Origin: Arenibacter palladensis
Lineage (GTDB): Bacteria; Bacteroidota; Bacteroidia; Flavobacteriales; Flavobacteriaceae
NCBI RefSeq assembly: GCF_900129275.1
Contig: NZ_FQUX01000001.1
Span: 682,001 to 746,000 of the forward strand
Reading direction: 5' to 3'
DNA length: 64,000 bases
Part shown: in pieces, positions 17,799 to 27,545 of the stretch
How positions within the stretch are numbered: the first letter of the stretch is position 1
Layout of the letters: each line of letters opens with the position of its first letter
Made by a program: the position numbers and the translations under genes
Notes under the pieces: model-generated
Seen by the model: only the letters and a program-made list of their open reading frames with translations
Databases searched by the model: none
What the model was told of the DNA's origin: nothing

Positions 17799-18769
17799 TG
17801 GCGGAAAAGAGTATAGATATAAAGGGATTGACCAAAAAATACGGCGAGCATATAGCGGTTAACAATTTAAACCTCACTATAGAAAAAGGCGAAATATTTG
17901 GTCTCTTAGGACCCAACGGGGCGGGCAAATCAACAACAATTCTTATGATCCTTGGACTCACCGAAGTGGATTCGGGGAGCGTAAATGTGTGTGGAATAGA
18001 CAGTAGCAGGTACCCGCTGGAGGTGAAAAGAAAAGTAGGATATCTACCGGAAGATGTGGGTTTTTACAACGATTATACCGGATTACAGAATCTTATGTAT
18101 GTGGCCCGCTTAAACGACATCCCGCAAGAAGAGGCCAAAAAGGCGGCTTTGGAGATATTGCAAGAGGTAGGTTTGGAAGATGTCAAGGATAGTAAGGTAG
18201 CCAGCTATTCCCGAGGAATGAGACAGCGCCTTGGCCTGGCCGATGTGCTGATTAAAAACCCAGAGGTAATTATATTGGACGAGCCTACCCTGGGACTTGA
18301 TCCAGAAGGGGTAAAAAAGTTTCTACAGCTCATTGTTCGCCTTAGTAGAAAAAAAGGCATTACCGTGCTGTTCTCCTCCCATCATTTGCACCAGATTCAA
18401 CAGGTATGTGATCGGGTGGGGATATTTGTAAAGGGTAAAATGCTGGCTGAAGGTAAAATTAGCTCCTTGGCGCAACAGTTGTTTTCCAAAAATGCCTTTA
18501 CCCTGGAAGGGGGCATATCCACTTTGACAGAGGATGTAGAACCACCTCTGCCATTAAAGGAGATGGTCCAAAAAATGAAGGCGATACCAGAGGTTGCAAA
18601 TGTGGAATTGGGGGACAATGGATTTGTAGTAGAATCCAATAAGGATGTATCCGCTGATTTGTCCAGACTAGTTGTAAAGTCGGGATACGGACTTAATTTT
18701 CTAAGGAAAAAGGAATACGGTTTGGACGACATTTATTATCAATATTTTCAAGAAGATAAAAACAGATGA
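17798..18769 (+). CDS. ABC transporter ATP-binding protein
   Basis: ATPase of 323 residues. Walker A is GPNGAGKST (about residues 37-45), the signature is YSRGMRQRLGLADVL, and Walker B is VIILDEPTLGLDPEG, followed by the switch His in FSSHHLH. The C-terminal 80-100 residues are the extension usual for ABC-2 type exporters. It overlaps the NEW3 gene by 1 base and the permease gene by 4 bases, so the three are translationally coupled. The substrate is unknown. Confidence 0.93.
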   Translation: MAEKSIDIKGLTKKYGEHIAVNNLNLTIEKGEIFGLLGPNGAGKSTTILMILGLTEVDSGSVNVCGIDSSRYPLEVKRKVGYLPEDVGFYNDYTGLQNLMYVARLNDIPQEEAKKAALEILQEVGLEDVKDSKVASYSRGMRQRLGLADVLIKNPEVIILDEPTLGLDPEGVKKFLQLIVRLSRKKGITVLFSSHHLHQIQQVCDRVGIFVKGKMLAEGKISSLAQQLFSKNAFTLEGGISTLTEDVEPPLPLKEMVQKMKAIPEVANVELGDNGFVVESNKDVSADLSRLVVKSGYGLNFLRKKEYGLDDIYYQYFQEDKNR

Positions 18770-19842
18770 AAAATAAAGTTTTAAGGACAGGGATATCAAA
18801 ATTAAACGCATTGACCATGAGCGATTGGACCTCAAACCTGCACTCCTTGGTGTTTAGGGATGAGGATGCAGGAGCCAGTAAAGGTGATTTTCCTTGGGGA
18901 CCCTTTAAGGCGATGGTTCAAAAGGAAATTTCCGATCATTTTAGGAACTGGCGCTTTATAATACTATTTGCTATTATTTCGATGGCCTGTATGGGAACAT
19001 TATTTGCCACTTTGGCCGATGGCATGAAGGCCATTGTTGTAGATAGTTCGGGAAATAGCTTTTTTTTCTTGAATTTATTTACAAAATCCAATGGTACCCT
19101 GCCGCCTTTTTTTGGATTTGTGGGATTCCTCGGCCCTTTGTTTGGAATAAGTTTGGGGTTCGATGCCATTAGTTCTGAACAGCAAAGGGGAACCCTGAGT
19201 AGGATTATGGCGCAACCAGTTCCTAGGGATAGTATTCTTAATGCCAAATTTCTGGCAGGGATAATCGTGATCAGTGTTATGTTTTTTACATTGAGCTTTC
19301 TGGTATTGGGCTCGGGGCTCATAGCCATAGGAATACCGCCCACAGCAGAAGAGTTTATGCGGATAATGGTGTATACCGTACTTAGCATTGTCTATGTATC
19401 CTTTTGGTTAAACCTTGCTATTTTGTTTTCGGTCCGTTTTAAACAATCTGCCACCTCCGCTTTGTTGGGGATAGCGGTATGGTTGTTTTGCACCATATTT
19501 TATCCTTTGTTAGCCAACATGATCATAAAGGCATATGAACCCTCAAAATTCGCCTCCCCCAAAGCCATTTACTTCTATGAAAAACTGAAGTTCTATCTGG
19601 GACAGATCATGCCAAATGAGTTGTTTGATGGGATTACCTCCGCCATTTTGGTGCCTTCCGTACGTAGTTTGGGGCCGCTTAGCATGGAGCAATTGCAAGG
19701 GGCCATCCCGAGTTCCCTGCCATTGGGACAGAGCATTATGTTGGTTTGGCCACAGTTTACGGGATTATTGGCACTTACATTGCTTTGTTTTCTGCTTTCC
19801 TATATGGTTTTCATGAAGCGGGAAATACGCTCTAGGGGATAA
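18766..19842 (+). CDS. ABC-2 type permease
   Basis: Integral membrane protein of 358 residues with about six membrane helices. A soluble N-terminal stretch (about 50 residues) precedes the first helix (WRFIILFAIISMACM), and a large outer loop follows it. RGTLSRIMAQPVPRDSIL after the second helix is the amphipathic region typical of ABC-2/GldA-NosY-like permeases. It pairs with the preceding ATPase (ATGA overlap). It ends 28 bases before the convergent jelly-roll gene. Confidence 0.88.
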   Translation: MKNKVLRTGISKLNALTMSDWTSNLHSLVFRDEDAGASKGDFPWGPFKAMVQKEISDHFRNWRFIILFAIISMACMGTLFATLADGMKAIVVDSSGNSFFFLNLFTKSNGTLPPFFGFVGFLGPLFGISLGFDAISSEQQRGTLSRIMAQPVPRDSILNAKFLAGIIVISVMFFTLSFLVLGSGLIAIGIPPTAEEFMRIMVYTVLSIVYVSFWLNLAILFSVRFKQSATSALLGIAVWLFCTIFYPLLANMIIKAYEPSKFASPKAIYFYEKLKFYLGQIMPNELFDGITSAILVPSVRSLGPLSMEQLQGAIPSSLPLGQSIMLVWPQFTGLLALTLLCFLLSYMVFMKREIRSRG

Positions 19843-19870
19843 AGAATGCTGTGTAATTGGGTTGTGGGTC

Positions 19871-20605
19871 TTATTTTTTTTCCTCCAATCGGAAGACTTT
19901 AAAATTATCCACGGTCATATGGTTGTTTACGGTGCGTAGACCAAAGTGTCCGCTGGTATAGGGCTGCGGGTCATAAAAATTGATGATACATTGGTCATCG
20001 CGGTAATATTGAATAATTCCGTTATACGCTATAATCTTGATCTTTGTAATCTTATTTGGCGTTATCAGGTATTTGGATTCCGAAAGGTCATGTTCTGGTA
20101 ATAACGGCCTATCACCATTGCCCAGATATCTTCTAAAGCGGGTTTTGCTATTGTCATGTCCACCAACTCCCATATAGTATAGCCGTAGTCCGTCATAATT
20201 ACTAAATTTACCGCCTCGCTTTTCTGAATTGGCAAAGAGGTTATCCAGGTTTTCAGGATCTTTGGCCATCCAAAAACAGTTGAGGTCCGAGACACGATCT
20301 TGGGGGCCGCCTTCTTCTATTACACAAGCATCATATTGGATCATTATGGGACCTTCCAATTGCTTTTTAAACCAAATGGTGCAGCCTGCCACATCGGTAA
20401 TTTCCAGTTTGCCATCGGTTCTGGTAACGATACCTCCCGGCATTTGCTCCACTTTCCAATGCTCCAATCCGTTTTCGAAATTTTCCTCATAGAGCAATGT
20501 CGCTCCAACAAAAAGGGTATCACCGATCACTACATCCTTTGCTTTTTGGCAAAAAGCCTCGGAGAGCAACATAATCAGCATAAATGATAGGATAGTTTGT
20601 TTCAT
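19871..20605 (-). CDS. Exported concanavalin-like jelly-roll protein (YesU/DUF6250-like)
   Basis: Secreted protein of 244 residues: signal peptide ending near EAFCQ, then an all-beta domain starting LLYEENFENGLEHWKVE. That opening is typical of concanavalin A-like jelly-roll proteins such as YesU, DUF1961 or DUF6250 members found next to lyases and glycosidases. GHFGLRTVNNHMTVDNFKVF near the end is the usual last strand pair. It is the last gene of the class 1 operon that starts with DUF4861. It could be a lyase, a glycosidase or a binding protein; no catalytic residues are assigned. Confidence 0.6.
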   Translation of the reverse strand: MKQTILSFMLIMLLSEAFCQKAKDVVIGDTLFVGATLLYEENFENGLEHWKVEQMPGGIVTRTDGKLEITDVAGCTIWFKKQLEGPIMIQYDACVIEEGGPQDRVSDLNCFWMAKDPENLDNLFANSEKRGGKFSNYDGLRLYYMGVGGHDNSKTRFRRYLGNGDRPLLPEHDLSESKYLITPNKITKIKIIAYNGIIQYYRDDQCIINFYDPQPYTSGHFGLRTVNNHMTVDNFKVFRLEEKK

Positions 20606-20715
20606 AAAATTATATAGTTATTGGTTTTATGTTCCAAGTGCATTTTAGACCCAACAAACTGTAAGGTTCGTCCAGGACAACATTTTGTTCCAGCAATAGT
20701 TCCCAGAAAGGTTTT

Positions 20716-21939
20716 CTAATACCAGGTAATTTTAGCTTTCTTTGTCTCCGTATTAACCCAAACGCTCGCGTGCTCAAATTCACGTGTGAATATCCATCCA
20801 TCAGGTTTTTCCCGTTTATAGGCTCCTTTTGGGCTCCCCAGTGGCTTTTGTAAGGCAGGATAGTCTACTAGGTTTCCATCCTCCAAATTCCAACCCCAAT
20901 TCCACTGAAAATATGAATAAGGCTGTGCCCCAATAAGGAAGCAGGCATGGTAATATTCCAATTGATCCTTAGACTTTTTTTCAATTCCATCTGTTTTTGT
21001 GGCTCCAATTGTTATATCGTTTTGTCCTTTTCCTTTGGCACCGAAACGATAAATAGATATTTTTCCCGCCTTGGCAATTCTAATCATATCGTCCCATTCT
21101 TTTAGAAGATTCTCTTTATTGGTAACGGTTGCATTGTAATGCTCAAACATAAAGGCATCACAGTAGGGAAAAACATCTTTGGTGTCGGCTGCATTGTTAC
21201 CGACCAATATTTTATCGGGTCCCATTTGTTCTTTCAAGGCGGCCATCATTTCACCTTTGGCTTTTGATATTTCTGCCAAGTCCTCTTTAGGGTAATCGGC
21301 ATTATCATCCACGTTCATACGATCAATAAAAATACCATCTGCTCCGGAGATTTGAACACCTTCAACAGCCGATGCCACCCACCATTTCCGAAATTCAGGA
21401 TTTAATGCATCAAAATAGTACGAAAATGCTGGGCCATTAGTTTTTTCAAGGAGTTTCCCGGTCTCTGGATCTACGGCCAAAAATTTGGCCAATTCTTTGT
21501 TTTTAGTGATGCCTTGAGGGGTAAGATCTTTATTGAATTGTGTAAAGGGCCATGCAACGTAAGAATTGTAATAGAATAATACTTTGGACTCGGGTTTTAT
21601 GTTATGAAACGCTTCCACTTCGTGCTTTGTTCCCAGTACTGCGTCACCAAGCATGTTAAATGCATGTGATTTTTCTATACATATAAAACCTGTTTTTTCT
21701 GCAATAAACTTAACCTCTTCCGGTAACAATATCCGGTCAATATCACCAAAATGATAGTACATAGGTGTTGTTTCCCAACTAAATTTTGGAAAATAGGTCT
21801 TTGATTTAAAATGGGAACCATCACTAATAGCCAGTGATGATTTTTGTTGCCCGTAAGAACAAAAGCTTAGGGCGAGTAAACAGTAAACAAGGCTTAGTGT
21901 TTTAATTGACTGAATCCGAAATAACTTTTCTTTTTTCAT
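20716..21939 (-). CDS. Putative glycoside hydrolase, GHL15-like TIM barrel
   Basis: Secreted protein of 407 residues with an N-terminal signal (ending near SYGQQ). SGADGIFIDRMNVDD at strand end looks like a catalytic Asp in a TIM barrel, and CDAFMFEHYNATV carries a Glu that could be the partner. This matches the layout of the hypothetical glycosyl hydrolase family often called GHL15. The C terminus ends as a short beta domain (ASVWVNTETKKAKITWY). It lies 10 bases behind the lyase gene in the same operon. No experimentally defined family is recognised, so it may be a new activity of this PUL. Confidence 0.6.
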   Translation of the reverse strand: MKKEKLFRIQSIKTLSLVYCLLALSFCSYGQQKSSLAISDGSHFKSKTYFPKFSWETTPMYYHFGDIDRILLPEEVKFIAEKTGFICIEKSHAFNMLGDAVLGTKHEVEAFHNIKPESKVLFYYNSYVAWPFTQFNKDLTPQGITKNKELAKFLAVDPETGKLLEKTNGPAFSYYFDALNPEFRKWWVASAVEGVQISGADGIFIDRMNVDDNADYPKEDLAEISKAKGEMMAALKEQMGPDKILVGNNAADTKDVFPYCDAFMFEHYNATVTNKENLLKEWDDMIRIAKAGKISIYRFGAKGKGQNDITIGATKTDGIEKKSKDQLEYYHACFLIGAQPYSYFQWNWGWNLEDGNLVDYPALQKPLGSPKGAYKREKPDGWIFTREFEHASVWVNTETKKAKITWY

Positions 21940-21949
21940 GGTTCTTTAT

Positions 21950-24724
21950 TTATTGCAGTACAATTTTACGCAATGCCCCAGCCCCAAATTTCTTTACTGA
22001 ATTGTTGCCGGTGATGGTTACAGGTAGTTCGTTATTCAATAGAAGTACACCTTCCTTAAACTCCAACACCACATTTGTTACCTCAGGAGCCGAAATAGTA
22101 TATCCTTTGGCAGTAACTTCTTTACCATTACCTATAAAAATCACCCAATCCCCACTCTTCTCGTTGGCGATCAAGGTATATGTAGCATCGGTTGACATAT
22201 CTTTGTATTTTACATTTTGATGGTTGGCTGAAGAAAAAACCAAATCTTCACGGCCCGATTTATGCGTAATGTTAAGTCCCACAAATTCCGTATTTCCATT
22301 TTCGTCTTCAAAACTTGAAATCTCTTCAATACTTTTTCCTTCGGCAGAGGTAAAAGGTTCGTAAACGGAAACGAACGGACTCTCCCAGGCCGCACCATGT
22401 TGTCTGGCAGCAAAGGTTAAATAGGGTTCCTCGTCAACTTCGTAAGGTAGGCCGTGGTCTCCCTTAAAAGCTTTGTTTGGGGGTGATTTGATGGAGAACA
22501 CTTCACGACCTGCTGTTCCTTTCATCCATAAATTCATAAAAACATCATCTTGCCCTTCAGGCATATCTATCTTCCATTCCGCTTGATAGTCATCTTCAAG
22601 CTTTATCGCTTTTTTATCCCACATATAATCCAACGCATACAGGTGGCCACCGGCAAAAGCCATTTCTTCACTTGGCGTGAGTTCCAGAGGATTCCCATCG
22701 GCGTCCATAATTGCCATACGCTGCCCCAGGTTGTGATAATAATAATCATGGAACTTATCTCCCTTTCGCTGTTTTTTGGATCGAAATATATCCACATAAT
22801 AGCCCGTTTCAGCTCCGGTTTTTACAATGCTCACCAAACGGGATTGGTCACTGCGGGTTTCAGGCTCCAAAAAATAGACATCAGAATAGGTAATGTCCGG
22901 ATAATAACCTTCCTTTTGTCCCGATTGTGGATATTGTCCCAAAAGGTCAAAAGCGTGGTAACTTAACATTTCGGTATAGGAAGATACGCCATCAACCATC
23001 ACGGTATTATGTGCTGGAAACTGTGAGTAATACTCCAAATAAATGGGTTGTAAATATCCCGCGCCTTTGCCAGGGTCGGCCCCTTGTACGAAACCTTTTC
23101 CATAAAGTTCAAGGTTTATGCCGTTGGCATGCATATGGTTGCCCAAAGAGGCGTTCAAAGAAGCCATCATACCATTTTTACCGGTCCCCATGCGTTGTAC
23201 ATGCCAACTTACATTGGGGGCGTAAAATGTTTGGGTGATATAATCATCCATATCGCCCTTTTTGTACTTGGAATTTATGGATAAGGGCTTACTTGCAAAA
23301 AAAGATTTGATATCTGCCCTCGGTTTTCCTGTTTGTTCGGTCTGTTCACCATCCGCGAACAAGCGGTACAAAGCGGTAAAGTCTTCTTCCAGTTCTTTAT
23401 TGTTGTTTTTTTGGGCTATACGAATCATGTCGCTTATGGGCTCTGTGCTTAATGGACCATAATTGCTATCCCCAAAAGCTACCGTTTGCCCGTTGGGAAA
23501 TAGATATTGCGGCAACATTTTAACCGCCTTTTCCATTACAGGCATATAGGGCAGTATATTGTGATTGAAGGTGTTGTTAAAGTCCTCTATAAAGTTTGTG
23601 AGATCTTTGGTAACTCCAATGGAATAGCCCGGACATTCGGCCCAAACACCATTGTCTTTATCATAACCATAATCCAAGAATTTGCTCAGCGACCATTGGC
23701 GGGCCGAGGTGACATTCAAGATATAGTTGATGTAGTATTCCCGCCCTTTTTTGTCCGCATAAAATTCGTTGCTTTTTAGGACCATAGCTGCCTTTAAAAT
23801 AATCTTGGCCTGATGCAGGTTCCAATTATTCTGTGGTACTCCGTTTTTAATGATTTGATCTGTCCATCGTTTGATGGTGGTATCGTACATAGCAATGTGC
23901 TGTGGATAATTTGCTTCGATATATGGGTGTAAAAAATCATAGAGTTCGGCTATATCGATCAGCACATTTTCATGGATCACCTGAAAATTGGTAAATCCCA
24001 CCAATGTTTGAATGTGGCCATTTAACAGGTCGATGGGTTCGTTTCTATAGGACATGCCTTCCATATAGGTATGAAAAACATCGAATGAAAATTTAGCATA
24101 TTCCTTCTCATTTTCAAGCCAATAAACAAAGGCGGCATCTCGGGCAAGTCCAATTATTTCTTCATTAATGGAATAAACAATACGGCCGGTTTTGGACTGT
24201 TCTGCCCATTCAAAAGGGTTGCCCTCTTTGGATCGGTTAGGCAAATACAAACCTCTAGGGTCATCCATATACGGCAAAATATCTTCCAGTTTTGGCTTTC
24301 CATAGGGTGTGGTATAATCCCTTGATCCAACAAATCGCACCGTAGGAACCGGAGCCTCTCCATCAGCATGGGAATAGTTAATTCCCTCAACATATATGTT
24401 GGTCGCCTTGGTTTTCCAGTGCATTTGTAAGCGGGAGACCATCCACTCCGGATCTGTAACATGGCGTTCTACATGACCGTCAATGCGCTCATGGATACCC
24501 TGCAAGACCTCTTTTGCCCACTGCTCTTTTTGGATGGTCTTTTGTAGATCTTTTTTCTCGGATTGGGTTATGTACAACCTTGGGTATCCCTGCTCCAAAT
24601 TGGATGGCAAGGGAATATCAACACTATTTTGCGAACTTCCCGAAGAAGTTAGTAGACATAAGCCAACAGCAAAAGCATAAGTCTTTACTGAATTTGTAAT
24701 AGCGCTATAAGTTTTTGAAAACAT
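21950..24724 (-). CDS. Heparinase II/III-type polysaccharide lyase A
   Basis: Secreted lyase-like protein of 924 residues. A signal peptide is followed by an (alpha/alpha) toroid (about 40-480) holding NNWNLHQAK, then the heparinase II/III beta-sandwich with SLGNHMHANGINLELYGKG and YYSQFPAHNTV. These His- and Asn-rich motifs suit the lyase active site, which abstracts a proton next to a uronate. The PL family cannot be fixed by eye. It resembles the second lyase of the window (32496-35309) along its whole length, so the two are paralogs. Its place in an operon with GH88 implies that its product is an unsaturated uronyl oligosaccharide. Confidence 0.82.
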   Translation of the reverse strand: MFSKTYSAITNSVKTYAFAVGLCLLTSSGSSQNSVDIPLPSNLEQGYPRLYITQSEKKDLQKTIQKEQWAKEVLQGIHERIDGHVERHVTDPEWMVSRLQMHWKTKATNIYVEGINYSHADGEAPVPTVRFVGSRDYTTPYGKPKLEDILPYMDDPRGLYLPNRSKEGNPFEWAEQSKTGRIVYSINEEIIGLARDAAFVYWLENEKEYAKFSFDVFHTYMEGMSYRNEPIDLLNGHIQTLVGFTNFQVIHENVLIDIAELYDFLHPYIEANYPQHIAMYDTTIKRWTDQIIKNGVPQNNWNLHQAKIILKAAMVLKSNEFYADKKGREYYINYILNVTSARQWSLSKFLDYGYDKDNGVWAECPGYSIGVTKDLTNFIEDFNNTFNHNILPYMPVMEKAVKMLPQYLFPNGQTVAFGDSNYGPLSTEPISDMIRIAQKNNNKELEEDFTALYRLFADGEQTEQTGKPRADIKSFFASKPLSINSKYKKGDMDDYITQTFYAPNVSWHVQRMGTGKNGMMASLNASLGNHMHANGINLELYGKGFVQGADPGKGAGYLQPIYLEYYSQFPAHNTVMVDGVSSYTEMLSYHAFDLLGQYPQSGQKEGYYPDITYSDVYFLEPETRSDQSRLVSIVKTGAETGYYVDIFRSKKQRKGDKFHDYYYHNLGQRMAIMDADGNPLELTPSEEMAFAGGHLYALDYMWDKKAIKLEDDYQAEWKIDMPEGQDDVFMNLWMKGTAGREVFSIKSPPNKAFKGDHGLPYEVDEEPYLTFAARQHGAAWESPFVSVYEPFTSAEGKSIEEISSFEDENGNTEFVGLNITHKSGREDLVFSSANHQNVKYKDMSTDATYTLIANEKSGDWVIFIGNGKEVTAKGYTISAPEVTNVVLEFKEGVLLLNNELPVTITGNNSVKKFGAGALRKIVLQ

Positions 24725-24758
24725 GCTAATTCGTCTAATTTTAATAAGATCTCATTTA

Positions 24759-24771
24759 CTCACTAAGTGAG
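24759..24771. repeat. Short palindrome between GH29 and lyase A
   Basis: CTCAC-TAA-GTGAG is a perfect 5-bp inverted repeat in the 105-base spacer between the GH29 gene and lyase A. It has no strong T run on either side, so it may be an RNA processing or stability stem rather than a terminator. Confidence 0.3.
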
Positions 24772-24829
24772 ATTTATGGCTCCATAGCTTGCCCTGGGTA
24801 AATTCACTTTGGACTATGGGCATTGTGGT

Positions 24830-26191
24830 TTATTGCAATTCCAACTTTATTACACTTACCATTTTGTCCGGGGCTTCTTTAGGCAATTGCAAAACAGTAC
24901 CATTTGCTGAATTTCTGGAACTGATTTCCTTGTCGGAAGCCATCAAGAGAGAGGCTTTCTTCAACTTAATATTCTTGTTGATCAATAATTTCCCATCTAT
25001 TGGCCAATCGAAAACATGGGCATAAACTACACCATCCTTTTTGGTATATCTTCCCCATTCGGGCATATCGTATGGACTGGCCGTGGCGCCATAAATTGCT
25101 TCTGAATTGGCCTTGGTCCATTCTCCCATAGCTTTTAACCTTCTAATACTTTGAGCAGGAAACCTACCATATCCGTCGGGACCTATATTCAATAAAAAAT
25201 TACCGCCTTTGGATACAATATCCACCAATTTTTGAGTAAGGTCTTCGCTACTTTTCCACTTGGTGTCGTCCGGTTTATATCCCCAAGTACCGTTCATGGT
25301 CATACAGGATTCCCAATCTTCATCGATTCCCGTAGCCGGAATTTCTTGTTCGGGAGTACCAAAATCTCCGGCAAAATTGCCTTCCATATCCATACCTTCC
25401 ATTCCCTTTCGTCCTTTATCTACACGATTGTTAACGATTGTATTAGGTTGGATATCTCGAATAAAACTATACATATCCTTTCCCATTTCGGTGGTATAAT
25501 CGGCAATCCAATCCCCATCGAACCAAACCACATCAATATCCCCATAGTTGGTAAGCAACTCCTTTACCTGTGGTTTTAGGTAGTTTTTATAATATTCGGG
25601 AAATTCAGGATTAACCACCGTCTGGTCTTTTTGTCCGGCATTGTAATTCGGAAATAAATTCCCCTGTGCCTGGGGGTGGTGCCAATCTACTATAGAATGA
25701 TATACTCCAAATTTAATCCCCTGTTTTCTTGACGCTTCTGCCAATTCCCTTATAATATCACGCTTAAATGGAGCGGTGTCCATGATGTCGTAGTCTGTAA
25801 CTTCTGAATCCCAAAGACAAAAGCCATCATGATGTTTAGAGGTGATAACGATATACTTCATACCGGCATCCTTGGCCATTTTTACCCAATCATCCGCATT
25901 GAACAATTCAGGGTTGAACATTTTAGGGAATTTTTCATATTCTTCTATGGTGTAGTCCAATTTATCCATGGCCCATTCGGCGCCGCCACCGGCAATTTGT
26001 TCTCCTCGTTCACCACCTATTATGGAATATGCACCCCAGTGAATAAACATTCCAAACTTAGCTTCACGCCACCAAGCCATCCGTTCATCATCGGATAACT
26101 TTTTTGTTTCGGTTGCATTCTGGGAATAGCTTAGGTTAATTACCGCCATAAATATGATGGTAGCGATCAATATATTTTTTATAGTTTTCAT
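24830..26191 (-). CDS. GH29 alpha-L-fucosidase
   Basis: Secreted fucosidase of 453 residues. ATG 26191 opens the signal peptide (ending near LSYSQ); the longer open frame to 26545 only runs over the MFS gene. GH29 landmarks: FGMFIHWGAYS, SKHHDGFCLWDS, and VVWFDGDW with the predicted nucleophile Asp 225. It is shorter than the GH29 at 7186 and lacks that protein's extra C-terminal domain. It releases alpha-L-fucose from PUL oligosaccharides, by family. It follows the sugar transporter by 23 bases in the class 1 operon. Confidence 0.9.
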   Translation of the reverse strand: MKTIKNILIATIIFMAVINLSYSQNATETKKLSDDERMAWWREAKFGMFIHWGAYSIIGGERGEQIAGGGAEWAMDKLDYTIEEYEKFPKMFNPELFNADDWVKMAKDAGMKYIVITSKHHDGFCLWDSEVTDYDIMDTAPFKRDIIRELAEASRKQGIKFGVYHSIVDWHHPQAQGNLFPNYNAGQKDQTVVNPEFPEYYKNYLKPQVKELLTNYGDIDVVWFDGDWIADYTTEMGKDMYSFIRDIQPNTIVNNRVDKGRKGMEGMDMEGNFAGDFGTPEQEIPATGIDEDWESCMTMNGTWGYKPDDTKWKSSEDLTQKLVDIVSKGGNFLLNIGPDGYGRFPAQSIRRLKAMGEWTKANSEAIYGATASPYDMPEWGRYTKKDGVVYAHVFDWPIDGKLLINKNIKLKKASLLMASDKEISSRNSANGTVLQLPKEAPDKMVSVIKLELQ

Positions 26192-26214
26192 TTTCAGTGT
26201 TTTAATATTATGTG

Positions 26215-27528
26215 TTATTTCAATATGCTTTCTTGTAGCTCCTCCAAGGTTTTGCCTTTGGTTTCCGGCATCATAAAAATTACGAACAATAATTGTAGGA
26301 ACATCATTGCCGCAAAAAATAAGAATACATAGCCAGGACTGGAAAGGCCAGCCATAGCCACTGGCATAAACAGGGTAATCAGGGCGGCCAGAACCCAGTG
26401 GGTTGAACTTCCAAAGGACTGACCTTGGGCCCTGACTTCCGTTGGAAATATCTCTGATATGAATACCCAGATTACGGAGCCTTGGCCAATAGCATGGGCA
26501 GCTATAAACAGAAATAGGAAAATAGGCACCATTATTCCTTCCCATTCCAGTAAAAATGCCATTGCAACCAGGAACAAGGAGATGATATATCCAAAGGAAC
26601 CGATATACATAAGTGTTTTTCTGCCTAACCTATCAATTAAGTACAGACCTAAAAGGGTAAACAATAGATTGGTAACACCAATTCCTATACTGCTCAATAA
26701 GGAAGCACTTGCCTCCAAACCGGCGGACTCAAATATTCTAGGGGCATAGTATAGGAATGCATTTATGCCTGAAAGTTGGTTGAAAAATGCAATAAGAAAG
26801 GCCAGGATTAAAGGAAATCGGTACTTTTTATCGAAAAGTGGTTTCTTCGGTTTTTGGGTGGGCTCGGTGGCTGACCACAGGCTTAGATCCATTTCCGTAC
26901 CTGTGAGCTCCAGATATATTTCCTTTGCCTTTTCCACCTCTCCTTTTTTATCCAAAAGCCACCTTGGACTTTCTGGAATGCTGCTAATGGCCAAAACATA
27001 GATAAAAGCTGGGAGCGCCTCTATTCCTACCATCCAACGCCATGGTTGTGCCCCGGTATTTTGCAGCAAATAATTGGATATAAATGCAATTAAGATTCCC
27101 AGCACTATGTTTAATTGGTAAAGTACTACCAATTTACCACGATTTTTGGCTGGAGCAATTTCTGAAACATAGGTGGGTGCTGCTACTGTTGAGGCTCCGA
27201 CCCCTAGGCCTCCCAAAAAGCGAAAGATTGAAAAAGTATAGGGGTCGGTTGCAAGACCGGAACCCAAAGCCGAGATCAAATAGAGAACCCCGATCCAGAA
27301 CAGGGTTTTTTTTCTTCCGATCCCATTACAGGGTATGTGTGCAAATATGGCGCCTATTACAGTTCCCCATAGGGCCATGGACATCACAAAGGTACCATGG
27401 AACAAATCCGATGTTTTCCATAACTCTTGTAATTGTTGGTCGGCACCTGAAATAACAACGGTGTCAAAGCCAAAAAGAAACCCGGCCATGGCCACCACAA
27501 AGGAAGTATATATTAGTTTACGGTTCAT
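26215..27528 (-). CDS. MFS sugar porter
   Basis: Inner-membrane transporter of 437 residues with about 12 helices. Sugar-porter signatures are present: GFLFGFDTVVISG in helix 1, GIGRKKTL after helix 2, PESPRWLLDKKG at the end of the first half, and PTEVRAQGQS after helix 10. Family members bring mono- or disaccharides into the cytoplasm with protons. It is placed between GH88 and GH29 genes, so it likely imports a product such as fucose or a uronate-derived sugar. Confidence 0.92.
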   Translation of the reverse strand: MNRKLIYTSFVVAMAGFLFGFDTVVISGADQQLQELWKTSDLFHGTFVMSMALWGTVIGAIFAHIPCNGIGRKKTLFWIGVLYLISALGSGLATDPYTFSIFRFLGGLGVGASTVAAPTYVSEIAPAKNRGKLVVLYQLNIVLGILIAFISNYLLQNTGAQPWRWMVGIEALPAFIYVLAISSIPESPRWLLDKKGEVEKAKEIYLELTGTEMDLSLWSATEPTQKPKKPLFDKKYRFPLILAFLIAFFNQLSGINAFLYYAPRIFESAGLEASASLLSSIGIGVTNLLFTLLGLYLIDRLGRKTLMYIGSFGYIISLFLVAMAFLLEWEGIMVPIFLFLFIAAHAIGQGSVIWVFISEIFPTEVRAQGQSFGSSTHWVLAALITLFMPVAMAGLSSPGYVFLFFAAMMFLQLLFVIFMMPETKGKTLEELQESILK

Positions 27529-27545
27529 ATGTTTGGTTTTGTATT

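Noticed and set aside
26192-26545. N-terminal extension of the GH29 at 24830-26191
   Set aside because: It overlaps the MFS gene on the same strand in another frame and the signal peptide starts at ATG 26191.
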